A DNA stretch of 64,000 nt from CBDCFV01 sp965261795 (GCA_965261795.1 OZ253476.1:2914001-2978000), one strand, 5' to 3'; counted from the first letter of the stretch, positions 52,099 to 60,581 are shown. Numbers and translations: made by a program. Notes: generated from the letters alone by a model not told the origin.

Positions 52099-53262
52099 GT
52101 GCCGGCTAAGAAGTACCGTATCGAACTGACCACGGAAGAGCAACAGGAACTGAAGGCTCTGGTTTCCAAGGGACGGGCAGCAGCGTACAAGCAGACCCAT
52201 GCACGCATCCTGTTGCTGAGCGATGAAGCGCGGAAAGACGGAGGCCTGACGGACGAAGAGGTTGCCCGGTCCCTTGAGATCGCCAGCGCCACAGTGGAAC
52301 GGATACGCCGCCGTTGTGTGGAGGAAGGGATCGAAGCGGCCTTGGGGCGTAAGGAGCAACAACGCCGCCGGCCAAAGAAACTGGATGGTGCTGCGGAAGC
52401 CCACTTGATTGCGCTGGCCTGCGGGGAACCGCCGGAAGGCCGGGGCCGTTGGACGCTGAGATTATTGGCGGACCGGCTGGTGGAGTGCGAGATAGTGGAG
52501 AGCATCCACCCAGAGACGGTGCGCAAGACGCTGAAAAAAACGAACTCAAGCCTTGGCTGAAAGAGTGCTGGTGCATCCCGCCCCAGGGCAACGCCGAGTT
52601 CGTCTGTGCCATGGAAGACGTGCTTCAGGTCTACCATCGTCAATTCGGGGACAACGAGGTGCTGGTGTGCCTGGACGAGACCAGCAAACAGCAGGTGAAG
52701 GAAACGCGACTGCCGCGTCCGCCTCGCCCCGGATCGGCAGTCGCGTATGATTACGAATACGAGCGCAACGGGGTGAGCAACCTGTTCATGCTGTTTGCGC
52801 CGCTGGAAGGGTGGCGGCGGGTCGGAGTGACGGACCGGCGGACGAAAGTGGACTGGGCGCACCAAGTGAAGAAGTTGGTGGACGAGGACTACCCGGAAAA
52901 GGACCGGATTGTGCTGGTGATGGACAACCCCTGCCTGCGCAGGGGCAGGCTCTGAACACCCATCATCCGGCCTCATTATACGAGGCGTTCGAGCCTATGG
53001 AAGCGCGGCGTATCGCCGAACGTCTGGAGATTCACTACACTCCCAAGCATGGGAGTTGGCTGGACATGGCTGAAATTGAAATCGGAGTGCTGGCCCGGCA
53101 GTGCCTGGACCGCCGGATTCCTGATCAAGAGGTGCTGCGCCGGGAAGTTGACGCCTGGCAGAACCAGCGCAACCGGGACATGGTGCGGGTGGACTGGCGC
53201 TTCACCACCGATGACGCGCGCATCAAGCTGAAATCCCTTTACCCAGCAATTCAAAATAGCTG
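52099..53262 (+). pseudogene. IS630 transposase disrupted by a 23-nt insert
   Basis: GTG 52099 with GGAGAGGGG begins VPAKKYRIELTTEEQQELK. The HTH part is followed by a seven-A run (about 52537) where a -1 shift gives LKKNELKPWLKECWCIPP. Catalytic parts VLVCLDETS, IVLVMDN ... NTHH and GSWLDMAEIE are present. Right after MDN a 23-nt insertion (52929-52951) breaks the second catalytic motif and shifts the frame, so no active enzyme can be made. Confidence 0.87.
52929..52951. repeat. 23-nt palindromic insertion in transposase
   Basis: The inserted bases ccctgcctgcgcaggggcag plus gct are largely self-complementary (CCTGCC ... GGCAGG around TGCGCA). Removing them restores the MDNLNTHH motif seen in the relative at 20 kb. 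It resembles a REP-type or palindromic short element rather than a coding change. Confidence 0.75.
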
Positions 53263-53808
53263 AACTACTAGTCCTTGTTCGTCAAGACTCCTTTCGAGGT
53301 CGAGGCTGCGTGGATCGGTATTCATTACATCGCGCAGTTGGCGATGGTCTACATGGTGGCGGAACAAGTCCCCATAAGTGAAATATCCTGCAGCCAAGGC
53401 TACTTTTGCCGTGAATCGCACAGGCAGGTCAATATTGAGCGACGTAGAGATGTTAACGCTGGGTACACGTTCCTTAAACTCGCGGTCCTTTGCATCCCAA
53501 ACTCTTAACCCATCTCTCTTGTGGAAGTGGACTTGCGCGGGACGTTTGTCGTCTCCGTAGTCTGCGTTTCTGATGATTGCAAGCGGTTTCTTTCCGCTAT
53601 GTCCGCGTGCATCGTACTCTGTTCGCCTTAAGGCGAACAAGAACTCGTTGGCGACGGCTCCGTCCAGGACACTTCCAATTCTTGAGTTAAAGGCGGCGTC
53701 AACGGGTATTTCAAGGCTGTTGTAACCACCCAGGGGCAAAGGGATGATGTGCTCTGGGCTGGCCTGATCATCCGGAATGTCGCGGTCTATGTATGGGCAA
53801 TATATCAA
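53251..53808 (-). pseudogene. HNH-like endonuclease, 3' truncated by IS630
   Basis: A 185-residue frame from TTG 53808 begins MIYCPYIDRDIPDD and has SPEHIIPLPLGGYNSLEIPVDAAFNSRIG, the H-I-I-P-L-x-L-G-G and asparagine pattern of HNH nucleases. Its C-terminus (LVVQLF) is read from the IS630 end, so the native end is lost. It might still fold because the HNH core is N-terminal. The role, whether defence or mobile-element nuclease, is not known. Confidence 0.65.
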
Positions 53809-53893
53809 TGGAAATGCCCCTCAGCATGTGTATGTTCGGGTAGACCGTAGACACAGAATGAGGTGTGGTGCCTATCGAGGGAATTAACGGAGT

Positions 53894-55060
53894 TCAATCG
53901 ACCCACCTGTGTCTGGTTCCGACTAACTTTAGCCAAACATCCTCGGACCATTCGCTCGCCGTTGTGGCCTCGATATTGCTTTGATTTGCAAAGAGCACTA
54001 ACGAAACATACCCTGGATGTACTGAGCTGGAATACTTGATGCCATCAACACGGGAATTCCCCGGCGCTACTTGGCCGCGGACAAACTCCGTGATGACTTG
54101 CGTCGGTACATACTCGATATGTTCCCTGTTGTCGTCCCGTTCGATGGGCCGAGATACCTCCTTCGCAACATGATGGAGAAATTTAAGAATCCTGCGTGGT
54201 TGGATTTCTGTTCCTTCTGGTACAGGGTCGAACAAGCTGGGAATTGGCGGAATTGCAGTTAGGTCAAGTAGAGTAGCAGCACGGAGGGTCTCGAACTCCC
54301 CGACAGCATAATAGCCAGGGTCCGATTTGGTTTCTTTAATAGCAGTGTCCTCGTCCTCGCAACCGTAAAACATCGGAACGCCTGCTGGGCTCATTCTGTT
54401 GGATTGCTTCGCCTTGTCGGCAGGTGGCGGCCCTAGTTCCTCCGACGTTTCTAAATGGGGCTCGGAACCTTCCAATCTCGCCCTCACGAAACGTGTGCCA
54501 GGTTGAATCTCTATCAAAAGGTTCATCTGTTGGGCGTAATCAAGAATTGCACGCAGTACCTCTCCTGGACTGTAAACCTCTGGGTCATCAGGGTCTCTGC
54601 TACTTGTCAGGAAGAAGAACCGTTGCTCGTGCATGACTACTTTGCAGAAATGGTCCCAACTATACTTAGCCCATTCCTGGTCGTTTAAGCCGTAGCCGTT
54701 CGCTTCACACCAATCTTGGTCGATGTATTCCCCGAATAAGTATGGCAACAATTTGTTATCGTTTCCCTGTGGAAACTCCAACTCCAACACGTCGAAGGCC
54801 AACTCGTAGGCATCCCAAGAGGTATATGTCCAACCGCCTTCGGAACTGTCCCAACCGATCTGGTTCACTGAGAAGTCGTACTCCCGCAACAAGCACTTGA
54901 AAAAATACTTGGCAACCGTGTTCATCGACGCCGCTATAGGAACACTGTCTTTGGCCGGGCAAAAGGAGCACTCGGAGGCAACTGCCCTCTCTTTGACAAA
55001 CCTGACCAACGCAGGTTCCTCAAAGCAGTTACCGCATACAAACTCTTCGCCCTGGCTCAT
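53894..55060 (-). CDS. HEPN/RES-domain NAD+ phosphorylase-like protein
   Basis: A 388-residue protein from ATG 55060 (MSQGEEFVCGNCFEE); an upstream ATG at 55111 is possible. The N-terminal region has CGNC and CSFC, a zinc ribbon, then a helical part like the HEPN/RES N-terminal domain. The C-terminal half fits RES proteins: GTRFVRARLEG, NRMSPAGVPMFYGCEDEDTAIKE, and TLRAATLLDLT. RES enzymes degrade NAD+ and act as toxins in toxin-antitoxin or abortive-infection systems. No adjacent Xre-type antitoxin is seen; the larger N-terminal form may be self-controlled. Lower GC than the backbone. Confidence 0.8.
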   Translation of the reverse strand: MSQGEEFVCGNCFEEPALVRFVKERAVASECSFCPAKDSVPIAASMNTVAKYFFKCLLREYDFSVNQIGWDSSEGGWTYTSWDAYELAFDVLELEFPQGNDNKLLPYLFGEYIDQDWCEANGYGLNDQEWAKYSWDHFCKVVMHEQRFFFLTSSRDPDDPEVYSPGEVLRAILDYAQQMNLLIEIQPGTRFVRARLEGSEPHLETSEELGPPPADKAKQSNRMSPAGVPMFYGCEDEDTAIKETKSDPGYYAVGEFETLRAATLLDLTAIPPIPSLFDPVPEGTEIQPRRILKFLHHVAKEVSRPIERDDNREHIEYVPTQVITEFVRGQVAPGNSRVDGIKYSSSVHPGYVSLVLFANQSNIEATTASEWSEDVWLKLVGTRHRWVD

Positions 55061-55111
55061 CTTAATCCCCCGAAGCCCTGAATTCGGGCTGTTCTTTAGC
55101 CCATTGGTCAC

Positions 55112-55424
55112 TTTGTGATGCCCGCTTCAATTTGCCCTTCGACCTTAGCACGATGCTGCCGAACACTGTCTCCGACTCTTTCGCATCCGTGCTAAGCCGG
55201 TCGGCCCACCAAACTGGACAAAATCAAGAACCTTCATACGAAAGACACAATAGCAACGGAAAACTGCGCTATTCGTGGGCGGTCGATCTGGGTACCAACA
55301 AGTAAAATCACGGAGGCAGATGGTTGGCTCTACCGGATATCAATGGCGCAGAGAAATTGGACTCCTGTGGTGTCGAAGGCCGGCATAAATGTCCGCTTAA
55401 GTGTTCAGCAGAAATGTCCTTAGC
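55112..55424. other. Intergenic gap
   Basis: These 313 bases upstream of the RES gene contain no gene, repeat or clear promoter that I can support. Confidence 0.4.
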
Positions 55425-56003
55425 CTAGTCTGAGATGGTATCAGATGCTGGTGCCGCAGGAGTTGCCGGGGGCCGACGCGTCGGCGGACTGTAGGCGTCG
55501 ATGTATCTCCTCACCGTGTCTCTGTGGATCCCCAACTCCCTCGCCATCCGCCGGATGGACATCCCCTGAAGCTTGGCCTGCTGCACCACCTTCCATCTCT
55601 CCTGCTGCAGGAACGTCGGCCTCCGCGGCGATGTGACGACCCGCAACCTGGCTACGCCCGGGTCGTCAATTGACACAGTGTGAGCATCTTCTTGATCTGG
55701 GTTTGCGCCCGGTAGTTCGAGGGTTATAACCGAAGGTTTTGACGCGAGTTCGGGATGGGGAGATGGGATGGTGGCAGTTGGGGAAGTCTCGTTATGGCTT
55801 CGGAGAGATGCCGGACTGGACGGTGCTTCCTGGGACGCAATGATGCGTCCCCTCATGCTGTAGCGACAGCCGGCCATCCAGCCCTTCCAGTACCACCACA
55901 ACCGCTCCAGCGTAGCTGGGGCGTTCGGAGTTGTCAAATTATAGTTACACGATAGTCCTATGGCCAGAACCGGGGGACTGGCCCTACCCAGACCTAAACC
56001 CAC
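55425..56003 (-). pseudogene. Fragment with IS21-like helix-turn-helix
   Basis: A 192-residue frame whose C-terminal part has WKVVQQAKLQGMSIRRMAREL and GIHRDTVRRYIDA, close to the N-terminal HTH of IS21-type transposases (MSIRxIARELGxSRxTVRRYL). The first 110 residues are Ser/Pro-rich and unconvincing. No IstB or catalytic core follows; the frame ends in a Pro/Ala tail. It is most likely an old transposase fragment, or a small regulator starting further inside. Confidence 0.35.
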
Positions 56004-56523
56004 TCCCGTCCAACGACACGGATGTACAGAAAGACAGACGGCACAAGGCAGCGAGGCGGCGAAGACTCCGTCTAAAGCAACAAGGTCTGTGTACCTACTG
56101 CTCCAAACCGACTGACGGCACCACGAGGTGCAGGGATTGCCTCAGCAAATTCGCGGAATATGAAAAGGGGCGCCGGGCAAATAGGACCCACAGGAACAAA
56201 AAAACTGGCAGAATGACTACCAGGAGAAAAGGCGACAAGGCCGCAAAGAGGCAGGTCTTTGCACTTACTGCGGAAAGCCCGTCTTCGGCACTTATACCCG
56301 CTGCCAGGAATGCAGAAAAAGATTTACTGAATTCGGGAGGAAACGCCGGGCCGGAAGGAGTGCCGAGCAAAAGGAAAAGGAAAATTTGTCCGTCAAGGAG
56401 AGAGCAAAGCGCCTGCAAGAGCAGGGTTTATGCGTCGCCTGCGGTAAACCAGTCGTGAAAGGAATACAAACGTGTCAGAAGCACCGAGGGAAGAGGCCCG
56501 GCCCGAAGGCGAAAGCCGAATAG
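55931..56523 (+). CDS. Triple zinc-ribbon protein, frame-split at A7
   Basis: From about TTG 55931 the frame encodes RRRRLRLKQQGLCTYCSKPT and CRDC, then reaches seven A (56198-56204). In the -1 frame the reading continues QGRKEAGLCTYCGKPVFGTYT with CQEC, then QEQGLCVACGKPVVKG with CQKH, ending GPKAKAE at 56523. So one protein has three homologous GLC-x-x-C-x-KP units. The A7 run could support -1 frameshifting or mark a lost A. Without the shift a 175-residue product with one ribbon and a nonsense tail is made. Repeated basic linkers suggest nucleic-acid binding. Confidence 0.65.
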
Positions 56524-57005
56524 GAACTTAACGACAAAGCGTGACTGCCCATCAGGAAAACACTGGCAGCAATTTGTCGAGGAGCTTTACAGCGTTACTG
56601 CGCTAAAAGCGCCAGAACTGCGAACGAACAAGAATTGCAGGTCCACACGCAGATTGGCACGAGAAAAGTCAACAAGAGGAGAGGCCCGGCGCAAGCCGGG
56701 TCTGTCTCTTTTCGCACCGGCGTCAGCAGCCAGAAGTGGGGATGGTCCAGTGCCAGCATCGCACTATTTGATGACAGAAGGTGCTTGAGAATCGCCCACC
56801 GACATCGGACAATGGAATCTGGGCTGTAAATGGCCCGAAATTGCCATGCTGCTGCTGGAATGCCTCATCTCCATCACCTTCATCAAGTGGGCGATAGGAT
56901 TCGGCCAAGCCTGTATGAACTCGGGAGGAGCACCAGAAACTCCCCTATCTTTGCTTCCGACTGGGCCACTTCGCAAATTCCCTCAATAGGCAGAATTCGC
57001 CCCCC

Positions 57006-57202
57006 CTGACAGGGGTATGTAAAAGCGAGATTATAGCTACGAACTATCCCCTCAACCCCTGGATTCCCGCCTACGCCGGAATGACCGAATGGGCCCGGTA
57101 ATAAGCATTTGTGGGCGATTCTGTATCTGAGCACGCCCAACCTACTATCCAGTCTCACGATCAACTGCGTAAGTCTCAAAATAAAATACATACCCCTGTC
57201 AG
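57006..57202. repeat. MITE-like element with 16-bp terminal repeats
   Basis: CTGACAGGGGTATGTA (57006-57021) is perfectly inverted at 57187-57202, enclosing about 165 bases without an ORF. Inside lies ggattcccgcctacgccgga, similar to the widespread intergenic palindromic motif ATTCCCGC...GGAAT. C-runs flank both ends. Target duplication is not clear. Confidence 0.55.
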
Positions 57203-57423
57203 CCCCCCCGACCGACCTTGGAGACGGCTTTCGGCAAGATAGCGACGGATTAAGATCATGTTGAGGGCCGGAACCAAGTAGTGGAATTTTCTCGACTTGC
57301 AGAAAATTGCGAAACTCCCCGGTGAGCCAACGGGACCCTAAAAACCGCTGCTCAGCTACGAATTCCAGAGGTATCAATAAGACGCCTTCACCCAGCAATC
57401 ACGTATCTGTTCCTTTCCAATAC

Positions 57424-57437
57424 GATCCGCTAAAATC
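57424..57437 (+). promoter_or_regulatory. Motif GATCCGCTAAAATC, copy 1
   Basis: Located 17 bases before the ATG of a small membrane protein. A near-identical motif (GATCCGTTAAAATC) lies at 60213-60226 before its paralogue. TAAAAT would serve as a -10 box; no good -35 is seen, so an activator or a different sigma factor may be needed. Confidence 0.5.
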
Positions 57438-57454
57438 CAACGGCGGAGAACACC

Positions 57455-57682
57455 ATGCCTGACCACTCAGCAATCGTCACCATGCTAACGATCCTTGCAC
57501 TAATGCAAGGCATTACCATCTTTACCGTAGCTGGACTCTGGAGCAATAGTCGTAAACAAAGAAGCCAAATACAGTCACAACTGTCAAAGCTAATGCCAAT
57601 TTCAACCAATTCGGCAGAGACCAATACCACCGCCAAAAAACAAGAAAGGCTCTCTTTAAGAGAGCCCTCCAAGGGGGAATAA
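57455..57682 (+). CDS. Small membrane protein, paralogue 1
   Basis: A 75-residue protein with one N-terminal membrane helix (IVTMLTILALMQGITIFTVAGLW) and a polar C-terminal tail. It aligns with the 96-residue protein at 60248: M-x-D-H start, ILxxALMQxxTI core and a Gln-rich segment after the helix. CGGAG precedes ATG. It lies antisense to the 3' part of a minus-strand operon. Such one-helix proteins could be toxins or phage-like holins; no evidence decides. Confidence 0.55.
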   Translation: MPDHSAIVTMLTILALMQGITIFTVAGLWSNSRKQRSQIQSQLSKLMPISTNSAETNTTAKKQERLSLREPSKGE

Positions 57683-57818
57683 CCACTGTAGCAAGGCACA
57701 GCCCAAGAGAAATCAAAATTAGCCAGCGCCAGTCATTCCAAAAATATCCGCCGCACTCACACACCCATGCGATCACAATACCGGCAACGGGAACGGCGGC
57801 ACAGTCTCCATAAACCAC
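57522..57818 (-). CDS. Trp-rich membrane protein (antisense overlap)
   Basis: GTG 57818 lies inside the end of the upstream minus-strand gene. The 98-residue frame has two or three hydrophobic segments (VAGIVIAWVCECGGYF, WLILISLGLCLATVVI, LALALTVVTVFGFFVY). It overlaps the plus-strand small gene for 160 bases, so one of the two frames may be a shadow. The same arrangement at 60306-60581 is the main argument for reality. Confidence 0.4.
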   Translation of the reverse strand: MVYGDCAAVPVAGIVIAWVCECGGYFWNDWRWLILISLGLCLATVVIPPWRALLKRAFLVFWRWYWSLPNWLKLALALTVVTVFGFFVYDYCSRVQLR

Positions 57819-58978
57819 TTCAAGGAGATCAACCTGTCCCTCTTGTCATACCCCGAAGACTCGGACCTGGAAACGTAGCTGTCACCAACGCCTTCCTCCC
57901 AGTCCCAGTCGTAAATGTTGTTCTTGAACAGGACAGCTCCTGAAATCTCGTCCAGCTCCCTCAGTAGTTGATACATCCGGCGAGGCAAAGGCCGGTCAGG
58001 GTACATCTCCTTTCCCAGAAAGGCATACCACCTGAGCATCATCACCACCGCCAACAGTTGTTCCTTGGTAACGGTCCTCCCAGCAACCTCGTACTGCTGT
58101 ACTCGCTTCTCCGGCTCATGGACCCAACGGACACCATATCGCTCCGGCATCTCCAGGACCCTTCGCTTAGGCATTGCATAAAAGTCCTTCATTTCCTCAA
58201 CTTCAACAGCCTCGCACTCCGGGCACCCCGGCATCGGAGACCATTCAGCAAGCTCCTCGGATCGGATTCCTGTCATGCCTCCCATCAGCTCCATCCAGCA
58301 GCCGTCGCACAGCGACACTTCACCGCACCGCCCTCCCGGGCGATGAACAAACATGCCCGCGGAGGAATAACTTCCCTCGGCCAATCCAGCAAAATCTCCG
58401 CCACACCGAGCGCAGTAAACCTCTTTGTCTTTCAGCGCGGACATATCGGCCTCAAACCTTTCCATCCACTCCTCATACTCCCGCTGCTTCCTCGCGTCAG
58501 TACGTATGTCCTCACGGATACCAATCTGCGCGATCTCCGACTTCTGAAGCCGCCCCCAAATCGCTGTAAGACGCCTTCTCTCGCGGTCCCGGCAGTTCCC
58601 GGGAGCAATATGCGCCCTGCCGACAGCGCATCCATCCGGGCTATCGCCAGTTTCCAACTCAAAGACATCTATCCCATGCCCCATACAATGGGCCACCTTC
58701 TCGACCGGCAGACCTTCAGCGCCAGTAAACAGTAGCCAAATGGATGGCCTGGTTCCACGCTCCAACAGAATGTCTGGACCGTCACCGCCACTTCCAGGTT
58801 CCAGCCGCACCGCTGTGGTATCAATCAGAATGTTTTCCACAAACCCTACCCCTGTACAACGGCCACAACACTCCTTAAAGAACAGCCAGAAGCCCATCTG
58901 CTTCCTCCGGCAAGTCTCCAGCCTATTGAAAAGCATTGCCCGGTTAGCAAAACGAGCAATGTTTTCTCGTTCACTCAT
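57773..58978 (-). CDS. Hypothetical protein with nuclease-like and zinc-binding parts
   Basis: A 401-residue protein. The first half has CCGRC near residue 38 and GDGPDILLERGTRPSIWLLFTG, then GIDVFELETG, a strand pattern like PD-(D/E)xK nucleases of the CoiA type, though a catalytic lysine is not obvious. The middle has CARCGGDF, CDGC and CPEC pairs (zinc ribbons). The C-terminal third is helical. ATG 58978 lies 45 bases from the IS630 at 59023, so the insertion may have removed its promoter. Function not known. Confidence 0.72.
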   Translation of the reverse strand: MSERENIARFANRAMLFNRLETCRRKQMGFWLFFKECCGRCTGVGFVENILIDTTAVRLEPGSGGDGPDILLERGTRPSIWLLFTGAEGLPVEKVAHCMGHGIDVFELETGDSPDGCAVGRAHIAPGNCRDRERRRLTAIWGRLQKSEIAQIGIREDIRTDARKQREYEEWMERFEADMSALKDKEVYCARCGGDFAGLAEGSYSSAGMFVHRPGGRCGEVSLCDGCWMELMGGMTGIRSEELAEWSPMPGCPECEAVEVEEMKDFYAMPKRRVLEMPERYGVRWVHEPEKRVQQYEVAGRTVTKEQLLAVVMMLRWYAFLGKEMYPDRPLPRRMYQLLRELDEISGAVLFKNNIYDWDWEEGVGDSYVSRSESSGYDKRDRLISLKWFMETVPPFPLPVL

Positions 58979-59019
58979 CTACTGCTCCAGCATTATCAGT
59001 CTCAATATCTTCCTAGCCG

Positions 59020-60108
59020 CTAGTGTCCTGTATCTAAAGTGCGTCGGCAAAAGCGGGCCACGCTGGCCAGGATTTGGTCAGCGGTCTTGGTCCAGACAAA
59101 GGGCTTGGGGTCTTCGTTGGTGACGTCCAGGTAACGGTAGATGGCAGCCTCCAGTTCACCGCTGCTCTGATGCACTCCACGGCGCAACTGCTTTTCGGTG
59201 AGCAGCCCAAACCAGCGTTCCACCAGGTTCAGCCAGGAGGCGCTGGTGGGCGTGAAGTGGATATGGAAGCGGGGCCGTTTGGCGAACCAGTTCCGGATCA
59301 GCGCCGTCTTGTGGGTGGCGTAGTTGTCCGCAATCAGGTGCACGTCCAACCCGGCGGGCACCTCGGACTCGATGGCATCGAGGAACTTGCGGAACTCCAC
59401 GGCCCGGTGGCGGCGGTGGCACTGGCCAATCACCTTGCCGGTCCTGGCGTCCAAAGCGGCGAAGAGGGACGTGGTGCCGTGGCGCACGCAATCATGGGTG
59501 CGCCGCTCCACCTGGCCCGGGCGCAGGGGCAACAGCGGCCTGGTGCGGTCCAAGGCCTGAATCTGGGACTTCTCGTCCACGCACAAGACCAACGCCCGGT
59601 CCGGTGGATCAAGGTAGAGGCCCACAATGTCCCGCACCTTTTCGATGAAGAAGGGGTCCGCCGACAGCTTGAAGGTTTCGGTGCGGTGAGGTTGCAGTGC
59701 GAAGGCGCGCCAGATGCGGCTGACCGTGGTGTGGCTCAGACCGGAACGCTGGGCCATGGACCGGGTGCTCCAGTGCGTGGCGTCCTTGGGTGTGGACTCC
59801 AGCGTCAGCGTAATCACCCGTTCCACGTCTTCATCAGTAACCGCTCGCGGTCGGCCGCTGCGGGGCTCGTCCGACAGGCCGTCCAATCGCCGTTCCAAGA
59901 ACCGGGAACGCCACTTCCCCACCGTTTCGTCGGACACCTCCAAGTCGGCAGCCACTGCGATGTTGCTGCGGCCTTCGGCGCAGGCCAGAATCATTCTGGC
60001 CCGCAGCGCCAGGCTCTGGGCCGTCTTGGGGCGACGAACCCACCGTTCCAGCGTTTCCCTTTCGGTGTCGTCCAATATCAGCGGCGGCATTGGCCTTCCG
60101 ATCGCCAT
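59020..60108 (-). CDS. IS630-family transposase, intact
   Basis: From ATG 60108 (MAIGRPMPPLILDDTE), preceded by AGGAGAGGG, a 362-residue transposase. Residues 20-110 are two helix-turn-helix units (ALRARMILACAEGRSNIAVAADLEVSDETVGKW). Catalytic parts are ALVLCVDEKSQIQALD, DVHLIADNYATHKT and SASWLNLVERWFG, giving the complete D-D-E set. The stop codon overlaps the TA target, so transposition near it supplies the stop. Confidence 0.92.
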   Translation of the reverse strand: MAIGRPMPPLILDDTERETLERWVRRPKTAQSLALRARMILACAEGRSNIAVAADLEVSDETVGKWRSRFLERRLDGLSDEPRSGRPRAVTDEDVERVITLTLESTPKDATHWSTRSMAQRSGLSHTTVSRIWRAFALQPHRTETFKLSADPFFIEKVRDIVGLYLDPPDRALVLCVDEKSQIQALDRTRPLLPLRPGQVERRTHDCVRHGTTSLFAALDARTGKVIGQCHRRHRAVEFRKFLDAIESEVPAGLDVHLIADNYATHKTALIRNWFAKRPRFHIHFTPTSASWLNLVERWFGLLTEKQLRRGVHQSSGELEAAIYRYLDVTNEDPKPFVWTKTADQILASVARFCRRTLDTGH

Positions 60109-60159
60109 GATCATCCCTCTCCTGAGTCGGTGATCGAAAGAATACCTCATTGCGAACAC
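59023..60159 (-). mobile_element. IS630-family element, apparently intact
   Basis: Ends GTGTCCTGTAT (59023) and CGAACAC (to 60159) lie between TA dinucleotides (59021-59022, 60160-60161), the IS630 target. A single uninterrupted transposase frame fills it. It is distinct from the other two IS630 elements in the window and may be currently active. Confidence 0.9.
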
Positions 60160-60212
60160 TATTACTACTAACTTCAGTTACACCACACTAGAAGGATAGC
60201 TCACTCGGGCGC

Positions 60213-60226
60213 GATCCGTTAAAATC
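60213..60226 (+). promoter_or_regulatory. Motif GATCCGTTAAAATC, copy 2
   Basis: One base differs from the motif at 57424-57437. It lies 21 bases before the start of the paralogous membrane protein, with AAGGAG (60233-60238) between motif and ATG. Confidence 0.5.
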
Positions 60227-60247
60227 AGCCCTTGAAGGAGCTTCTGA

Positions 60248-60538
60248 ATGATAGACCATAACATGCTCGGAAACGCAATTCTGATAGTCGCCATGCTCCA
60301 ATTCCTTACAATCGTTGGTATGGGAGCACTTGCTCGCAGAGGGTATAACCAAATAGAAACCATGCGAGCGCAGTTGCAACCACCACTACCACCTGATAAA
60401 CCAGCCCAAGAATGTCAAAATCACGCCAGAACCTCTCCCGTGAACGAGTCCACGGACCCTTCCGAAGCCAAGGTTTCGCCGGAAGCCAAGGTTTCCTCCA
60501 CAACAGATAGAAACAGGCCACAAGCACTGGAAAGCTGA
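60248..60538 (+). CDS. Small membrane protein, paralogue 2
   Basis: A 96-residue protein: M-I-D-H start, one membrane helix (LGNAILIVAMLQFLTIVGMGAL), then a Gln/Pro-rich tail with a short duplication (PSEAKVSPEAKVS). Similar in sequence and upstream motif to the gene at 57455. AAGGAG nine bases upstream. It is antisense to a hydrophobic minus-strand frame. Confidence 0.55.
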   Translation: MIDHNMLGNAILIVAMLQFLTIVGMGALARRGYNQIETMRAQLQPPLPPDKPAQECQNHARTSPVNESTDPSEAKVSPEAKVSSTTDRNRPQALES

Positions 60539-60581
60539 ACCAACACAGAAATTCCAGCACTCTTATAGGCCAGTTATCCAC
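60306..60581 (-). CDS. Trp-rich membrane protein 2 (antisense overlap)
   Basis: GTG 60581 starts a 91-residue frame with hydrophobic segments (VLEFLCWFSFPVLVACFYLLW, VYQVVVVVATALAWFLFGY). It lies 29 bases downstream of the minus-strand zinc protein gene, fitting an operon, but overlaps the plus-strand gene for 230 bases. Only one of the two may be translated. Confidence 0.4.
   Translation of the reverse strand: MDNWPIRVLEFLCWFSFPVLVACFYLLWRKPWLPAKPWLRKGPWTRSRERFWRDFDILGLVYQVVVVVATALAWFLFGYTLCEQVLPYQRL

Larger units (their letters stand above)
52021..53268 (+). mobile_element. IS630-family element with broken transposase
   Basis: Imperfect terminal repeats GTAGTTGAACGTCATTGAAT (52021) and, reversed, GTAGTTCAGCTATTTTGAAT (to 53268) are flanked by TA on both sides (52019-52020, 53269-53270). 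The element is a relative of the truncated one at 20-21 kb. It truncates the HNH gene on its right. Confidence 0.9.
56524..57454. other. Non-coding stretch with dispersed repeats
   Basis: About 930 bases without a convincing gene. 56957-57000 resembles 19480-19525. A MITE-like unit occupies 57006-57202. Frames crossing it on the minus strand are composed of repeat sequence. Confidence 0.5.

Noticed and set aside
56883..57398. A 171-codon minus-strand frame
   Set aside because: It runs through the MITE-like repeat and the common intergenic palindrome (GHSGVGGNPG), so it is repeat-derived.
59074..60171. A 365-codon plus-strand frame opposite the IS630 transposase
   Set aside because: The minus strand encodes a complete DDE transposase with matching IS ends, so the opposite frame is fortuitous.
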